A stretch of DNA of 64,000 nt, from the NCBI GenBank assembly GCA_002083475.1, contig LWDI01000032.1:1-64000 (forward strand), read 5' to 3'. This document shows, piece after piece, positions 52,993 to 61,350 of the stretch. The first letter of the stretch is position 1, and every line of letters begins with the position of its first letter. Source of the stretch: Proteobacteria bacterium SG_bin5 (GTDB lineage Bacteria > Pseudomonadota > Alphaproteobacteria > Sphingomonadales > Sphingomonadaceae). A program made the translations under genes and the position numbers. The notes beneath the pieces are model-generated. The model saw only the letters and a program-made list of their open reading frames with translations, did no database searches and was not told where the DNA came from.

Positions 52993-54015
52993 GCCGCCCT
53001 CCGTTCGCCAATGTCGGCTTGGGCAGCCTCGGCTCGGGCGGCGGCGTGCCGCGCCAGCAGCCAGTCGGCGGCCTTGCTGGCGGCGCTGGCGGCGCGGAAG
53101 ATCGCGCGGTTATCCTCGCGCAGCACGTCGAGCCAACTGCCAAGGTAATCGGCATGGCGGACGGTCGGAACGATGCCGAGGGCCGCGCAGAGAAAGGCCG
53201 AACCCATTTCGGCAATCAATTCCTCGCGGGCATAATTCCTTCGATCCGAAGCTGTTGACGAGGTTCCGGTTCAGCCGCGACTTGTGGCCACTGCCGTGAC
53301 AAAGTTCGTGCAGGCACGTCCGGTAATAGTTGATCTGCTCGAAGAAGGCCGGTTGCGGCGGCACCTGCACATAATCCTGCGCGGGCACATAGAAGGCGCG
53401 GTTGCCGCCGACGCGGAACTCGATGCCGCTCGCTGCGATCACTTCCTCGGCGATCGGCACGATCTGGCGTTCGGGCAAGGGGGCGGGATCGGGCGCAAGG
53501 CCGGGGCGCAATCCCTCGCACTGCGCGACGTTGAACACGGTAAAGCGTTTCAGGAAGGGAATGGTCTTGGCATCGCCGCCGGTTTCGACGGCGCGCGCCT
53601 TTTCGGCCTCGGGGGTGAAGCGGTCGGCATAGACGACGGTGGTGCCGCGTTCGCCCTTCCTGACCGCGCCGCCCGCTTCCAGCGCTTGGCGGAAGGTCAG
53701 CCAGCCCTGCGAGGGAAAGCCATGCTCGATCACCGCGCCCCACAGGATCAGCACATTGACGCCGGAGTAATGCCGCGCGGTCAGCGCGTTGCGCGGCAGT
53801 CCGGGAGCGGTTCCGCCGGGGCGCCCCCAAGGCTGCACCCACGGCACGCGCCCCGCCTCCAGTTCTGCGATGATCCGCGCCGTCACCTCGTCATAAAGGT
53901 TGGTGCGGCTCGGTTCGCGGCTGGTCCGGGCAGCGGCCACGGGCTTGGTCGCGGCACTGGCGGCCTTGTGCTTGCCACGCTTGCCGCGCGCGGGAGCGGT
54001 CGGGGAGACACGCAT
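52989..54015 (-). pseudogene. ardC: ardC-type anti-restriction/zincin gene with a +1 frameshift
   Basis: The first 900 bp encode an ArdC-type protein: N-terminal ssDNA-binding domain (NLYDEVTARIIAELEAGRVPWVQPW, YSGVNVLILW), then the zinc protease motif YYRTCLHELCHGSGHKSRLNR. After NSFGSK the frame changes to an unrelated CPRGIDCRNG. The expected continuation (NYAREELIAEMGSAFLCAALGIVPTVRHADYLGSWL) lies in the +1 frame and runs to 52989. One extra base near 53238-53240 (AAGGAATT where AAGAATT would keep the frame) explains this. It is either a decayed gene or a sequencing error. The motif also shows Cys for the usual Ala (HELCH). Confidence 0.85.
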
Positions 54016-54887
54016 CGTTCACCTCCTGCACCGCCCCAAAACCACCATGGCCTCCCCGGAAGCGGGGGTGGGCGGCAGGATGCGAACCGGAGAGGACCGC
54101 TTGAGCGGCGCCGGCACCCAGCGGGCCGCAACGCAGTGAAGGAGCCGGGCACAGCCCGGCTTGCCGGGGACGCGAGCGGGCCTAGCAGGGAGCGCCGCCC
54201 ACTCCCGCGCCACCGGGAGAGGCCACCGACAGCGCCGCCGCGTGAGCGGCGACCGCAGCGCTTCCCGGCGGCGAAGCCGCCGCCAGCAAAGGGATGGCTC
54301 CCCGGCCGGCGCGGGCGGATCAGCGGTGCAGGGTCGGGCTTCGCGAGGCCATGGCGGCAATTGTCGCCGGCCTCGCGAAATCGGGCGCACCGCCCGACCG
54401 AGAGGCCGGAGTGCCTGCGGGGCCGCCATCGGGCGCCGCACCCTGTCCGGCTGCGCAGCAGTCCGGCAGTGTGCGTCCTCAGCCCCGCTCTATCTGGGTC
54501 AGCGGACGCTGACCCGCGCCAGCCGATCGTTACCGCCAGGCCGAGACCCGACAGCGGGGCTCGGGGGCGAGAAGCCTGGCTTCGAGCCGTAGAGCGCGGT
54601 CGCGCCGCTTCATCGGCGCGAGGCGCCTGCTCTCCACCCGATCGTGGACCTTCCGGCACACCATTGTTATCCTGAAACCAATCTTTCACCGGACAACGGT
54701 TCCGGCAGGAACGCGCCGAATATTGGCCGTTCAACCTTCAGATTGTTGGCCTGAAAGCAAACATCACATCTAAAATGGTGACACGTCCGAGATTAGGTAT
54801 GATCCAATCAACCGGAATTCCTATGCCGCCTTTGGGGGGCCAGTTAAGCTCGGCCAATAAACAACAGAATGGAAACCAGGGCAGAGT
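54016..54887. other. 872-bp gap with inverted repeats
   Basis: No gene was found between ardC and the PLD-like gene. The left half is very GC-rich and structured: GTGGGCGGC/GCCGCCCAC (54068-54076 and 54194-54202) enclose the hairpin GCCGGGC-ACA-GCCCGGC (54144-54160). The right 230 bp are much less GC-rich (TTGTTATCCTGAAACC, AACATCACATCTAAAATGG) and should hold the promoter of the PLD-like gene. The change in composition marks a likely cargo boundary. Confidence 0.5.
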
Positions 54888-56102
54888 ATGAAAATATCGT
54901 TGCTTGAGGCAAAATCGATCGCGCGACGCCTGTCGGCTCTCATCGAGAAGCACGATCGCATTTCGATAGCGGTGGCCTGGGGCGGGATCACCTCGGTCGC
55001 CGAGACACTTCTCGCCAACAAGTCGAAATTTGAATCCATCCTTCTCGGCGTGGATTTCTCCGCGACGGATCCGGATCTCATCGACCGACTCGTTGGCGTT
55101 CCAAACGCCTTCGTCGCGAAGAACCGGCCGGGCTGTTTCCACCCCAAGATCTTCTATTTCCAATCCGGTGCCAAGGCCGAGGCGATCGTCGGCAGCGCCA
55201 ACTTTACCAAGGGCGGGCTCGGTTCGAACCTGGAGGCGAGTGTTCACGTCAAGGGCGCCGCCGATGACTCCTTCTTCGATCAAATCCGGGACCAGTTGGA
55301 GCGCTACAAGCCCCTGCATCTTCCGATCACTAAGCCGCTGGCCGAGAGCTATCGCCGTCAATCCAAGGCTGCCGACAGCGCGCCGAGGCCAAAAAATCCC
55401 GTTCTACCGGACGAGGCCAAAGACTGGGCGCGCGTCAATGCGCCACTCGCGGTCATGTCTTGGAAGGACTTCGTCAAAGACGCTCGGGCGGATCTCCATC
55501 ACGACTTCAAAAAGCGGATGAAGTTACTGCGTGCGATCCAACAGATGTTCTCGAAGGCCCCATCCCTTGGTGATCTGTCCGCCGCTGAGTGGAAGGGCAT
55601 CGCAGGCGTCCTCGGCGATGTCGAAGCGGATGCTACGCGACTCGAGGGCCTCGACTGGGGCTGGTTCGGATCCATGGGTGGGGCTGGTACTTTCGCTGAG
55701 CTGATTGGATTGCAAGACCCCGCACTGGCGGAGGCTCTGGACTCGATACCGAAGCGCGGCGACATAACCGAAGCCCAGTTTGACGACTATGCCGGAGCTT
55801 TCACCGCTGCGTTTTCGGGATCCTCACGAACAGCACGCCTTGCACCGGCGACCCGGCTCCTAGCCATGAAACGTCCCGACTTCTTCGTCTGTGTGAACGG
55901 CGGTAACAAGACGGGTCTCGCCACGGCGCTCTCGTTTGCGCCGACCACGCTCTCGCTTGAGAATTATTGGGCGCGCGTGATTGAGCCGATCCAACAGGCT
56001 CCCTGGTACAACACGCCGCGCCCGTCAGGGCAGGACATGGAGCTGTGGGAATCCCGCGTCGCCATGCTTGACGCCATCTACTACGAACCGCCGTCCAAAT
56101 GA
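54888..56102 (+). CDS. Phospholipase-D-like (HKD) nuclease-type protein
   Basis: Protein of 404 residues. KISLLEAKSIARRLSALIEKHDRISIAVAWGGITSVAETLLANKSKFESILLGVDFSATDPDLIDRL leads to one HKD motif: CFHPKIFYFQSG then EAIVGSANFTKGGL (H-x-K ... G-S-x-N). A single HKD suggests a dimer, as in BfiI-type nucleases. The C-terminal half, helical, is not recognised. It has lower GC than the transfer genes, so it was probably acquired separately. A GNAT gene follows by 51 bp. Likely DNA-targeting defence or repair; inferred. Confidence 0.75.
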   Translation: MKISLLEAKSIARRLSALIEKHDRISIAVAWGGITSVAETLLANKSKFESILLGVDFSATDPDLIDRLVGVPNAFVAKNRPGCFHPKIFYFQSGAKAEAIVGSANFTKGGLGSNLEASVHVKGAADDSFFDQIRDQLERYKPLHLPITKPLAESYRRQSKAADSAPRPKNPVLPDEAKDWARVNAPLAVMSWKDFVKDARADLHHDFKKRMKLLRAIQQMFSKAPSLGDLSAAEWKGIAGVLGDVEADATRLEGLDWGWFGSMGGAGTFAELIGLQDPALAEALDSIPKRGDITEAQFDDYAGAFTAAFSGSSRTARLAPATRLLAMKRPDFFVCVNGGNKTGLATALSFAPTTLSLENYWARVIEPIQQAPWYNTPRPSGQDMELWESRVAMLDAIYYEPPSK

Positions 56103-56153
56103 GATGTCTCATGAATATATCAGGGCAAGCCACGACTTCATTGAGCAGGACGC

Positions 56154-56654
56154 ATGGCTGAAGTTGACGCGTATCCGTGGGTCGGCATCTTCGACGATCT
56201 CAGTCCGGAGGATCGCCTCTCGGTCGCGCAACTCGTGGTCGATGGAGGCGCCGTCGAGGGTGATGTAGGGCAGCTCGCCGGGCGGCTGAAGAACGCGCGG
56301 ATGCTCGCATTGCTTCGCGAACAAGCGACGGATCGCATTGTCGGTGTGGCCTCGCTGAAGAGCCCCGATCCAGGGTATCGGCTGAACAAGTTCGACGATG
56401 CAGGCGTTGCTATCACCGGCTACGAGGCCGCACCCGAGCTGGGCTATGTCGTGGTCGCCAAAGATATGCGCGGCAAGCAGCTGTCTGGCCGGCTGGTCGA
56501 GCTGATCGCGAAGGAGATCCGCGAACCTACCTTCGCCACGACGGACAGCGATACAATGAAGAGCAACCTCTTTAGATCGGGATTCATCAGGGTCGGTCAG
56601 GAGTGGAAGGGCCAAAAGGGCACGTTGTCCCTTTGGACACTCACTCGCCGTTAG
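56154..56654 (+). CDS. GNAT-family N-acetyltransferase
   Basis: Protein of 166 residues. The acetyl-CoA-binding region is ELGYVVVAKDMRGKQLSGRLVELIAKEIREPTFATTDSDTMKSNLFRSGFIRVGQEW, with the R-G-K-x-L-S-G loop in place of Q/RxxGxG/A. Downstream of the PLD-like gene in the same direction, so possibly a two-gene cargo unit. The substrate is unknown. Confidence 0.8.
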   Translation: MAEVDAYPWVGIFDDLSPEDRLSVAQLVVDGGAVEGDVGQLAGRLKNARMLALLREQATDRIVGVASLKSPDPGYRLNKFDDAGVAITGYEAAPELGYVVVAKDMRGKQLSGRLVELIAKEIREPTFATTDSDTMKSNLFRSGFIRVGQEWKGQKGTLSLWTLTRR

Positions 56655-56715
56655 AGCCTGAAAGGCTACCCGCGCAGAATTCACCATGGTGGATCATTGA
56701 AGGTAAGTCGGATCG

Positions 56716-57502
56716 TCAGGGCTTGCGCCGCATCAACTGCCGGTACCCGCCGCGCGCCATCGCCCCGGCCTCGTACACCAGCCGCCGGACCCGCGAGCGC
56801 AGCGAATCCGAGACGTCATTCCAGTCGCGTACCGCTCGGTCGTCGCCGAACAGGGCAGCACCGATCTCGCGCTGGCTCGCGCCTTGGCCGATTGCATCAT
56901 GGACGCGCAGCATATCGATCCCGCGGTCGATCCGGGCATCGCGGGGAAACAGCGAGCGTGCAAACCGGCGATGACGGCACAGGTCGAGAAGGCGGCGCAG
57001 CGGCAGCAGCCGCGTCTCCGCCGAGGCAAGCCCGCGCAGGCGATAATGGAGCAGAACTGCCTCCTGTCCCTCCAGCCGGCCCTCTTCGATGTCGAGCCGG
57101 ATATGGTGGAATCCGTCCGACAGGACCGCATGCTCGCGCCCCTCCGGATCGACCGCGATCGCGAGCCAAGGCGCAAGCTGGTCGATGCGGAAGCTATCGC
57201 GATCGGATGGATCTGCGGGCTGGGCAGCAACGCTGAGCGTCCCAGGGTCGAGATCGGCATGCCAAATGAGCCGCGCCTCCGGGGCCGGGAGGTCGGGATG
57301 TTCCGCGAAAGTGCAGCCCCCAGGGCATGGCGTCGCCGGTCCCGCGCGTCGCGAAGCTGGCGCGCGTGTACCAGCCGACGTAGCCGGGATCGCGGCGCAG
57401 CCATTCCCACATCAGCCCCGCGCGATCGATGCCGCGCAAGGCGCCATAGGGCGCCGGATCACGCCAATCGGACCCCGTGCCGTGGGATACATCCCGCGTC
57501 AC
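56716..57502 (-). CDS. FseA-like DUF6499/DUF2285 excision activator made by +1 frameshift
   Basis: Two overlapping frames. Frame A starts at 57502 (MTRDVSHGTGSDWRDPAPYGALRGIDRAGLMWEWLRRDPGYVGWYTRAS..., a DUF6499 domain) and would stop at 57194 after 102 residues. The DUF2285 domain (EARLIWHADLDPGTLSV to SDSLRSRVRRLVYEAGAMARGGYRQLMRRKP) lies in the next frame down to 56716. They join if the ribosome slips +1 at CAC-TTT-C-GCG-GAA (57313-57302): after TTT at 57310-57308 it skips C at 57307, giving LHF-AE and a 261-residue fusion. In ICEMlSymR7A, msi172-msi171 are joined by programmed +1 frameshifting to make FseA, which turns on the excisionase gene. TTT-C allows tRNA-Phe to re-pair on TTC. Neighbouring luxR is divergent, as quorum sensing controls fseA in that ICE. 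Confidence 0.8.
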
Positions 57503-57755
57503 GCGCGGCTCCGGCTCCGGCCCGCCGCTGCATGCCCATCCTTCCCGGCAGAAACCACGGAACGGCTTGGCGCGCTATTGCCGCCATCTGCCGACAAGCG
57601 GGTTTTGCGTTGCAACTCACCGTGATATGTCAATTTCATTACAAGACTCGCCGGGTGACGGCTTGAGAAACCGCCGCGCGGCCCAAGGGACCGGAAAGGG
57701 CGACCCAGGGATTTCCGGTGACTTGAGGCACCGCCCGGGCTCGCGTCGCTGGCCT
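57503..57755. promoter_or_regulatory. Divergent control region, fseA-like / luxR
   Basis: This 253-bp gap holds the promoters of both genes. It contains the dyad CCGGAAA-N14-TTTCCGG (57691-57718), close to luxR, and the short palindrome GTTGCAAC (57609-57616). The AT-richer part is 57600-57650 (GATATGTCAATTTCATTAC). No canonical 18-20-bp lux box was recognised, so LuxR sites here are only suspected. Confidence 0.4.
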
Positions 57756-58529
57756 ATGGGCATGCACAGGATGGCGACGCAGTTCATGCACGTCGTCGAA
57801 GCCGTGACAAATGCAGACGATCTCGCCGCTGCGATGGCGGCGATGACGAAACAGCTCGGATTCCAGTATTTCGCGCTGACGCATCATGTCGACATCGTCG
57901 CGGCGAGCGGGAATGCTATCCGCCTCCATAATTATCCGACGCGCTGGGCCGATTATTATGACGGCAATTCGCTCGGCGTCTCCGATCCCGTCCACCGTGC
58001 GAGCCATGTGACCAGCGTTGGCTTTCCCTGGTCGCGGATGTCCGACATGATCCCGATGACCCGCGAAGATCACCGGGTACTGGCGCTGGGCCGTGACCAG
58101 GGCATCGGCGACGGCTTCACCGTGCCGGCGCATGTACCCGGCGAGGCGCGCGGCTCCTGCTCGTTCGCGAACGAGGCGGGCCGGCCGATGCGGCACGAGA
58201 TGCTGCCGCTGGCGCAACTCGCGGGGATGTTCGCGTTCGAGGGCGCGCGGCGGCTCTGGGCGATGCGCGGCGGCCTGCAGATGCCGCCGCGGCCAGTGCT
58301 CACCGATCGCCAGCGCGACTGCGTTCTTTGGGTCGCGCGAGGCAAGAGCGACTGGGAAATCAGTCTCATCCTGGGCGTCGGCGAGGAGACGGTCGCCCGT
58401 CATATCAAGCAGGCCTGCGAGCGCTATGGCGTGAACAAGCGGACATATCTGGTGATCCTGACGCTCTTCGACGGAACGCTGACCTTCTCCGATATCTTCC
58501 GCCGCCGATATTACCCTTTTCCGGAATAG
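57756..58529 (+). CDS. luxR: LuxR-family quorum-sensing regulator
   Basis: Acyl-homoserine-lactone receptor and transcription factor of about 257 residues. The autoinducer domain has NYPTRWADYYDGNSLGVSDPVHRASHVTSVGFPWSRM, with the conserved Trp, Tyr, Asp-Pro and Trp ligand residues. The C-terminus is a LuxR helix-turn-helix (LTDRQRDCVLWVARGKSDWEISLILGVGEETVARHIKQACERYGVNKRTYLVI). ATGs at 57756, 57762 and 57771 are possible; none has a strong ribosome site. It is followed 56 bp later by luxI and is divergent from the fseA-like gene. Confidence 0.92.
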   Translation: MGMHRMATQFMHVVEAVTNADDLAAAMAAMTKQLGFQYFALTHHVDIVAASGNAIRLHNYPTRWADYYDGNSLGVSDPVHRASHVTSVGFPWSRMSDMIPMTREDHRVLALGRDQGIGDGFTVPAHVPGEARGSCSFANEAGRPMRHEMLPLAQLAGMFAFEGARRLWAMRGGLQMPPRPVLTDRQRDCVLWVARGKSDWEISLILGVGEETVARHIKQACERYGVNKRTYLVILTLFDGTLTFSDIFRRRYYPFPE

Positions 58530-58585
58530 CGGCGTGACCCGCAGCGGGGCGACCCTTGGCCGATCACGGTCAAGGAGTCAGACCC

Positions 58586-59200
58586 ATGCTGCATGTTCTT
58601 CAATCCGCCGCGCAGCCGGCCTCGGACGCTACGTTGCGTTCGATGTTCGCCGCGCGCAAATCCGTCTTCGTCGACTTGCTCAAATGGGACGTTCCCGTCC
58701 TCGACGGCCGCTATGAAGTCGACCAGTTCGACGACATCCACGCTACTTATCTGATCCTCGCCGAGCCGGACGGCACGCATCTCGGATCGGCCCGGCTGCT
58801 GCCAACGACGCGGCCACACATCCTCGACAGCTTCTATGCCGACCTGTGTGAGGATGCTCCACCCCGCGACGCCGACACGTTCGAGATCACCCGCTTCTGT
58901 CTCGATCGCCGGCTGAGCGCACGCGAGAGGCGCCAGGTGCGCGACACGCTGGTGTCGGCGCTGGTTGACCATGCGCTGGCGACGGGCATCACCGCCTATA
59001 GCGCGATCGCCGAGATGGGCTGGTTTCAGCAGATCTTCGCCTTTGGCTGGCACTGCATGCCGCTCGGGCTTCCCCAGGTCATCGACGGCACGATGCTGGC
59101 GGCGCTGCGCATCGAGATCACCCCGGAAACGCCGAATCTGCTGGAGGCGGGGCGGGCCACGGCAGCCGCGCTGCGCGTCGACAGACGCGTCGCGGCCTGA
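58586..59200 (+). CDS. luxI: LuxI-family acyl-homoserine-lactone synthase
   Basis: Enzyme that makes an acyl-homoserine lactone from S-adenosylmethionine and acyl carrier protein; 204 residues (ATG 58586, AAGGAG 8 bases upstream). Conserved residues are present: ARKSVFVDLLKWDVPVLDGRYEVDQFDD (Arg, Phe, Trp, Glu, Asp, Asp), GSARLLPTTRPHILDSFY and FEITRFCLDRR. Acyl-chain specificity cannot be read by eye. phyH follows after 14 bp. Confidence 0.95.
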   Translation: MLHVLQSAAQPASDATLRSMFAARKSVFVDLLKWDVPVLDGRYEVDQFDDIHATYLILAEPDGTHLGSARLLPTTRPHILDSFYADLCEDAPPRDADTFEITRFCLDRRLSARERRQVRDTLVSALVDHALATGITAYSAIAEMGWFQQIFAFGWHCMPLGLPQVIDGTMLAALRIEITPETPNLLEAGRATAAALRVDRRVAA

Positions 59201-59214
59201 CGGGGAGACCGAGC

Positions 59215-60096
59215 ATGACCGATATCCTCGACCTTTCCGGCGAGATCGCGCGTCACACCGCTGACCTCCTTACCGATGGCTATTGCGTTATTCCCGGCGC
59301 GCTGCCGTCGACAACGATCGGCGCGCTCGATGACGATCTTGCCGACGATTTCGACCGTACGCCGTTCGGCCAGGGCGGTTTCTATGGCACCACGACGAAG
59401 CGGTTTGGCCGGCTCCTGGTTCGTTCGCCCCATGCGGCGGCGCTGGTCCAGCACCGCCTGGTGCTCGGGATAGCCGAGGCGGTGCTGTCGCCCTGGTGCG
59501 ACCGCATCCAGCTCAACACGACCCAGGCGATCGCGGTGCATCCCGGCGCCCCGGCCCAATTGCCCCATCGCGACCAGGACATGTGGCGCGGGCCGGTCGG
59601 CGAGATCGAATATCTCGTCAACGTGATGTGGCCGCTGACCGATTTCACGGCGCAGAATGGCGCAACTCTGGTCTGGCCGCGCAGCCATGGTGCAAAGGCG
59701 CTCGAACCCGAGCCTGAAGAGGCATGGTTCGCGGCCGAGATGACGCCGGGCGCAGCGCTCGTCCTGCTGGGCTCGACCCTGCACGGCGCGGGCGCAAACG
59801 TCACCGATGCGGTACGGCGCGGCCTCGTGGTCGGCTATTCTCTCGGCTGGCTCAAGCCCTATGAGAACCAGTGGCTCGCCTATCCGCCGGCGGTCGCAAG
59901 GACCTTCCCGCCCGAACTGGCGGCGCTGGTCGGCTATCGCCAGCACCGTCCTAACCTCGGCAATTATGAAGGCCAGTGCCCGTCCGTCCTGCTGGGCGAT
60001 CATGTCGGCGAGCCGCTGGGTGCGATCGACGCGCTACGGCCCGACCAGCAGGCATTGGTTGACGCCTATGCCGAGGACCGGCGAGCGGTGCCATGA
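59215..60096 (+). CDS. phyH: Phytanoyl-CoA dioxygenase family (PhyH) protein
   Basis: Fe(II)/2-oxoglutarate dioxygenase of 293 residues. Iron ligands are visible as His-x-Asp in LPHRDQDMWRGPVGEIEYLVNVMWPLTDFTAQNGATLVWPRSHG and the distal His in STLHGAGANVTDAVRRGLVVGYSLGW. A phyH gene directly after luxI is a recurring feature of sphingomonad quorum-sensing loci. Whether it modifies the signal or another metabolite is unknown. It overlaps the GntR gene by 4 bp, so luxI-phyH-gntR form one operon. Confidence 0.92.
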   Translation: MTDILDLSGEIARHTADLLTDGYCVIPGALPSTTIGALDDDLADDFDRTPFGQGGFYGTTTKRFGRLLVRSPHAAALVQHRLVLGIAEAVLSPWCDRIQLNTTQAIAVHPGAPAQLPHRDQDMWRGPVGEIEYLVNVMWPLTDFTAQNGATLVWPRSHGAKALEPEPEEAWFAAEMTPGAALVLLGSTLHGAGANVTDAVRRGLVVGYSLGWLKPYENQWLAYPPAVARTFPPELAALVGYRQHRPNLGNYEGQCPSVLLGDHVGEPLGAIDALRPDQQALVDAYAEDRRAVP

Positions 60097-60701
60097 ACTC
60101 GGGTCCGACCGCCGAGCGTGTCCATGAGGCACTGAAGCGCCGCATCATGGGCCGCGAATTCCGGCCGGGCGACCGGCTCGACCCGGCGGTGCTCGCGGCG
60201 CCGCTGTCGTCGAGCGTGACGCCGGTCCGCGACGCGCTCCATCTGCTGACCGGCGAAGGGCTGGTCGAGACGCGCACCAGCGGCGGCTTCCACATCCCCG
60301 CACTCGACGAACCGGCGCTGAAGGATCTTTACGACTGGTCCGCCGAACTGCTCGGGCTGGCTATCCGCGCTTGGCCACGCCCGGCCGCGATTGCGATGCT
60401 AGCGACCGACGCGGAGGATCGCCCGATCGCCGATCGCGCAGATCAGATTTTTCTCGCGATCGCGCGGCAGTCGGCCAATGGCGAGCATGTCCGTGCCGTC
60501 GATCAGTTGAACGCACGACTGCATGCCGCCCGTACCGTCGAACCCCATGTGCTCGACACGGCAGAAGAAGAACTGGCGGCGATCGCATCCGCCGCCGGCA
60601 GCGGGGAGCGCGACATGCTTCGTCGGCTCAGCTTATACTATCATCGCCGCCGGCGGCGTGCCGCCGCCGACATAGTCCGCGCCGTGTACCGGGTCGATTG
60701 A
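60093..60701 (+). CDS. GntR-family transcriptional regulator
   Basis: Protein of 202 residues. Winged helix AERVHEALKRRIMGREFRPGDRLDPAVLAAPLSSSVTPVRDALHLLTGEGLVETRTSGGFHIPALD, then a helical FadR/VanR-like ligand domain with a basic C-terminus (YYHRRRRRAAADIV). Co-translated with phyH and placed just before the lasso genes, so it may pass a metabolite signal to them. Confidence 0.9.
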   Translation: MNSGPTAERVHEALKRRIMGREFRPGDRLDPAVLAAPLSSSVTPVRDALHLLTGEGLVETRTSGGFHIPALDEPALKDLYDWSAELLGLAIRAWPRPAAIAMLATDAEDRPIADRADQIFLAIARQSANGEHVRAVDQLNARLHAARTVEPHVLDTAEEELAAIASAAGSGERDMLRRLSLYYHRRRRRAAADIVRAVYRVD

Positions 60702-60729
60702 AGATCGATTTCAACGGAGGTGATTGGTG

Positions 60730-61044
60730 ATGATGCAGAGCAAGACGCTCATTCTCGCCATATTCGCACTTATCATCGGGTTTGCAGGCGGTTTTGTCCT
60801 TCGCCCGCTCATCATGCCATCGGGCATGGCAATCGCCGGTAATGCAGCTTCCGTGATAGCGTCACCACCGGCGGCACCGCGCGGCACGCAGTATTTCGCG
60901 GCCAACCTCGACGAAGCGCGGCAGATCGTGGCGGGGTGCCAGAGTGGCTCGGTTCGCGGCGACGAATGCGCGAATGCGGAAGAGGCTATCCTGGCCGCTG
61001 AAGGCCGGGACCGCTTCAAGCGCTTCATGGGCAAACGACCGTAG
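60730..61044 (+). CDS. TrbK-like (entry-exclusion type) small membrane-anchored protein
   Basis: Protein of about 104 residues; the ATG at 60730 follows GGAGG by 9 bases (a GTG at 60727 is also possible). An N-terminal helix (TLILAIFALIIGFAGGFVLRPLIM) is followed by a periplasmic tail. ARQIVAGCQSGSVRGDECANAEEAILAAEGRDRFKRFMGKRP has the paired-Cys, C-terminal RF-x-x-F-x-G arrangement of alternative TrbK entry-exclusion proteins. The transfer operon lacks trbK between trbJ and trbL, so this may be the moved copy. Resemblance is by eye. Confidence 0.55.
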   Translation: MMQSKTLILAIFALIIGFAGGFVLRPLIMPSGMAIAGNAASVIASPPAAPRGTQYFAANLDEARQIVAGCQSGSVRGDECANAEEAILAAEGRDRFKRFMGKRP

Positions 61045-61176
61045 CGACGCGCGGCAATCGTCCTCGCCCTCGACCAAACAATATCGATATAGAATCCGTA
61101 TAAAGTTCGGATAGAGCCCAGCACTTCCTACACTCCCGAGGCTGCGACTTCCCGCAGCTTGTCAGTGGAGTGCATC
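61045..61176. promoter_or_regulatory. Lasso operon promoter region
   Basis: 132 bp upstream of the precursor. An AT-rich island (61076-61112) carries the palindrome ATATCGATAT (61081-61090) and the dyad ATCCG-N9-CGGAT (61094-61112) around TATAAAG. A small hairpin GCTGCG-N6-CGCAGC (61141-61158) lies in the leader. The dyad would suit a regulator such as GntR. Clear promoter boxes could not be fixed. Confidence 0.4.
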
Positions 61177-61296
61177 ATGGAACGCGAAGACGACATCATC
61201 GATCTCGGCGCGGCGAGCGTCGAAACCCTCGGTGCCGGCGGCATCCCCGTCGACGAGAATCTCGGCCAGTTCCAGGCGGGCCTGTCCGACGACTGA
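61177..61296 (+). CDS. Lasso peptide precursor (A), 39 residues
   Basis: Short frame with GTGGAG 6 bases before its ATG. The leader is MEREDDIIDLGAASVETL, with Thr at position -2 as required for lasso leader cleavage. The core is GAGGIPVDE followed by NLGQFQAGLSDD (21 residues). Gly1 can close an isopeptide ring on Glu9 (9-membered, as in astexins) or Asp8. The leader block GxASxET-x-G matches astexin-1 precursors, and the tail with GQF...L-S-x-D resembles astexin-2. It is followed by lasso B and C genes, confirming the call. The exact ring residue and mature length are inferred. Confidence 0.9.
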   Translation: MEREDDIIDLGAASVETLGAGGIPVDENLGQFQAGLSDD

Positions 61297-61350
61297 AAGG
61301 TCGGCGCGCGGCTGCCGGCCGCGCGCCGCTCTTGCGATAGGGGACGCGCT

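Noticed and set aside
57503..57755. A canonical lux box before luxR or the fseA-like gene
   Set aside because: No 18-20-bp dyad of the CTG-N10-CAG type was found; the CCGGAAA-N14-TTTCCGG dyad is too long.
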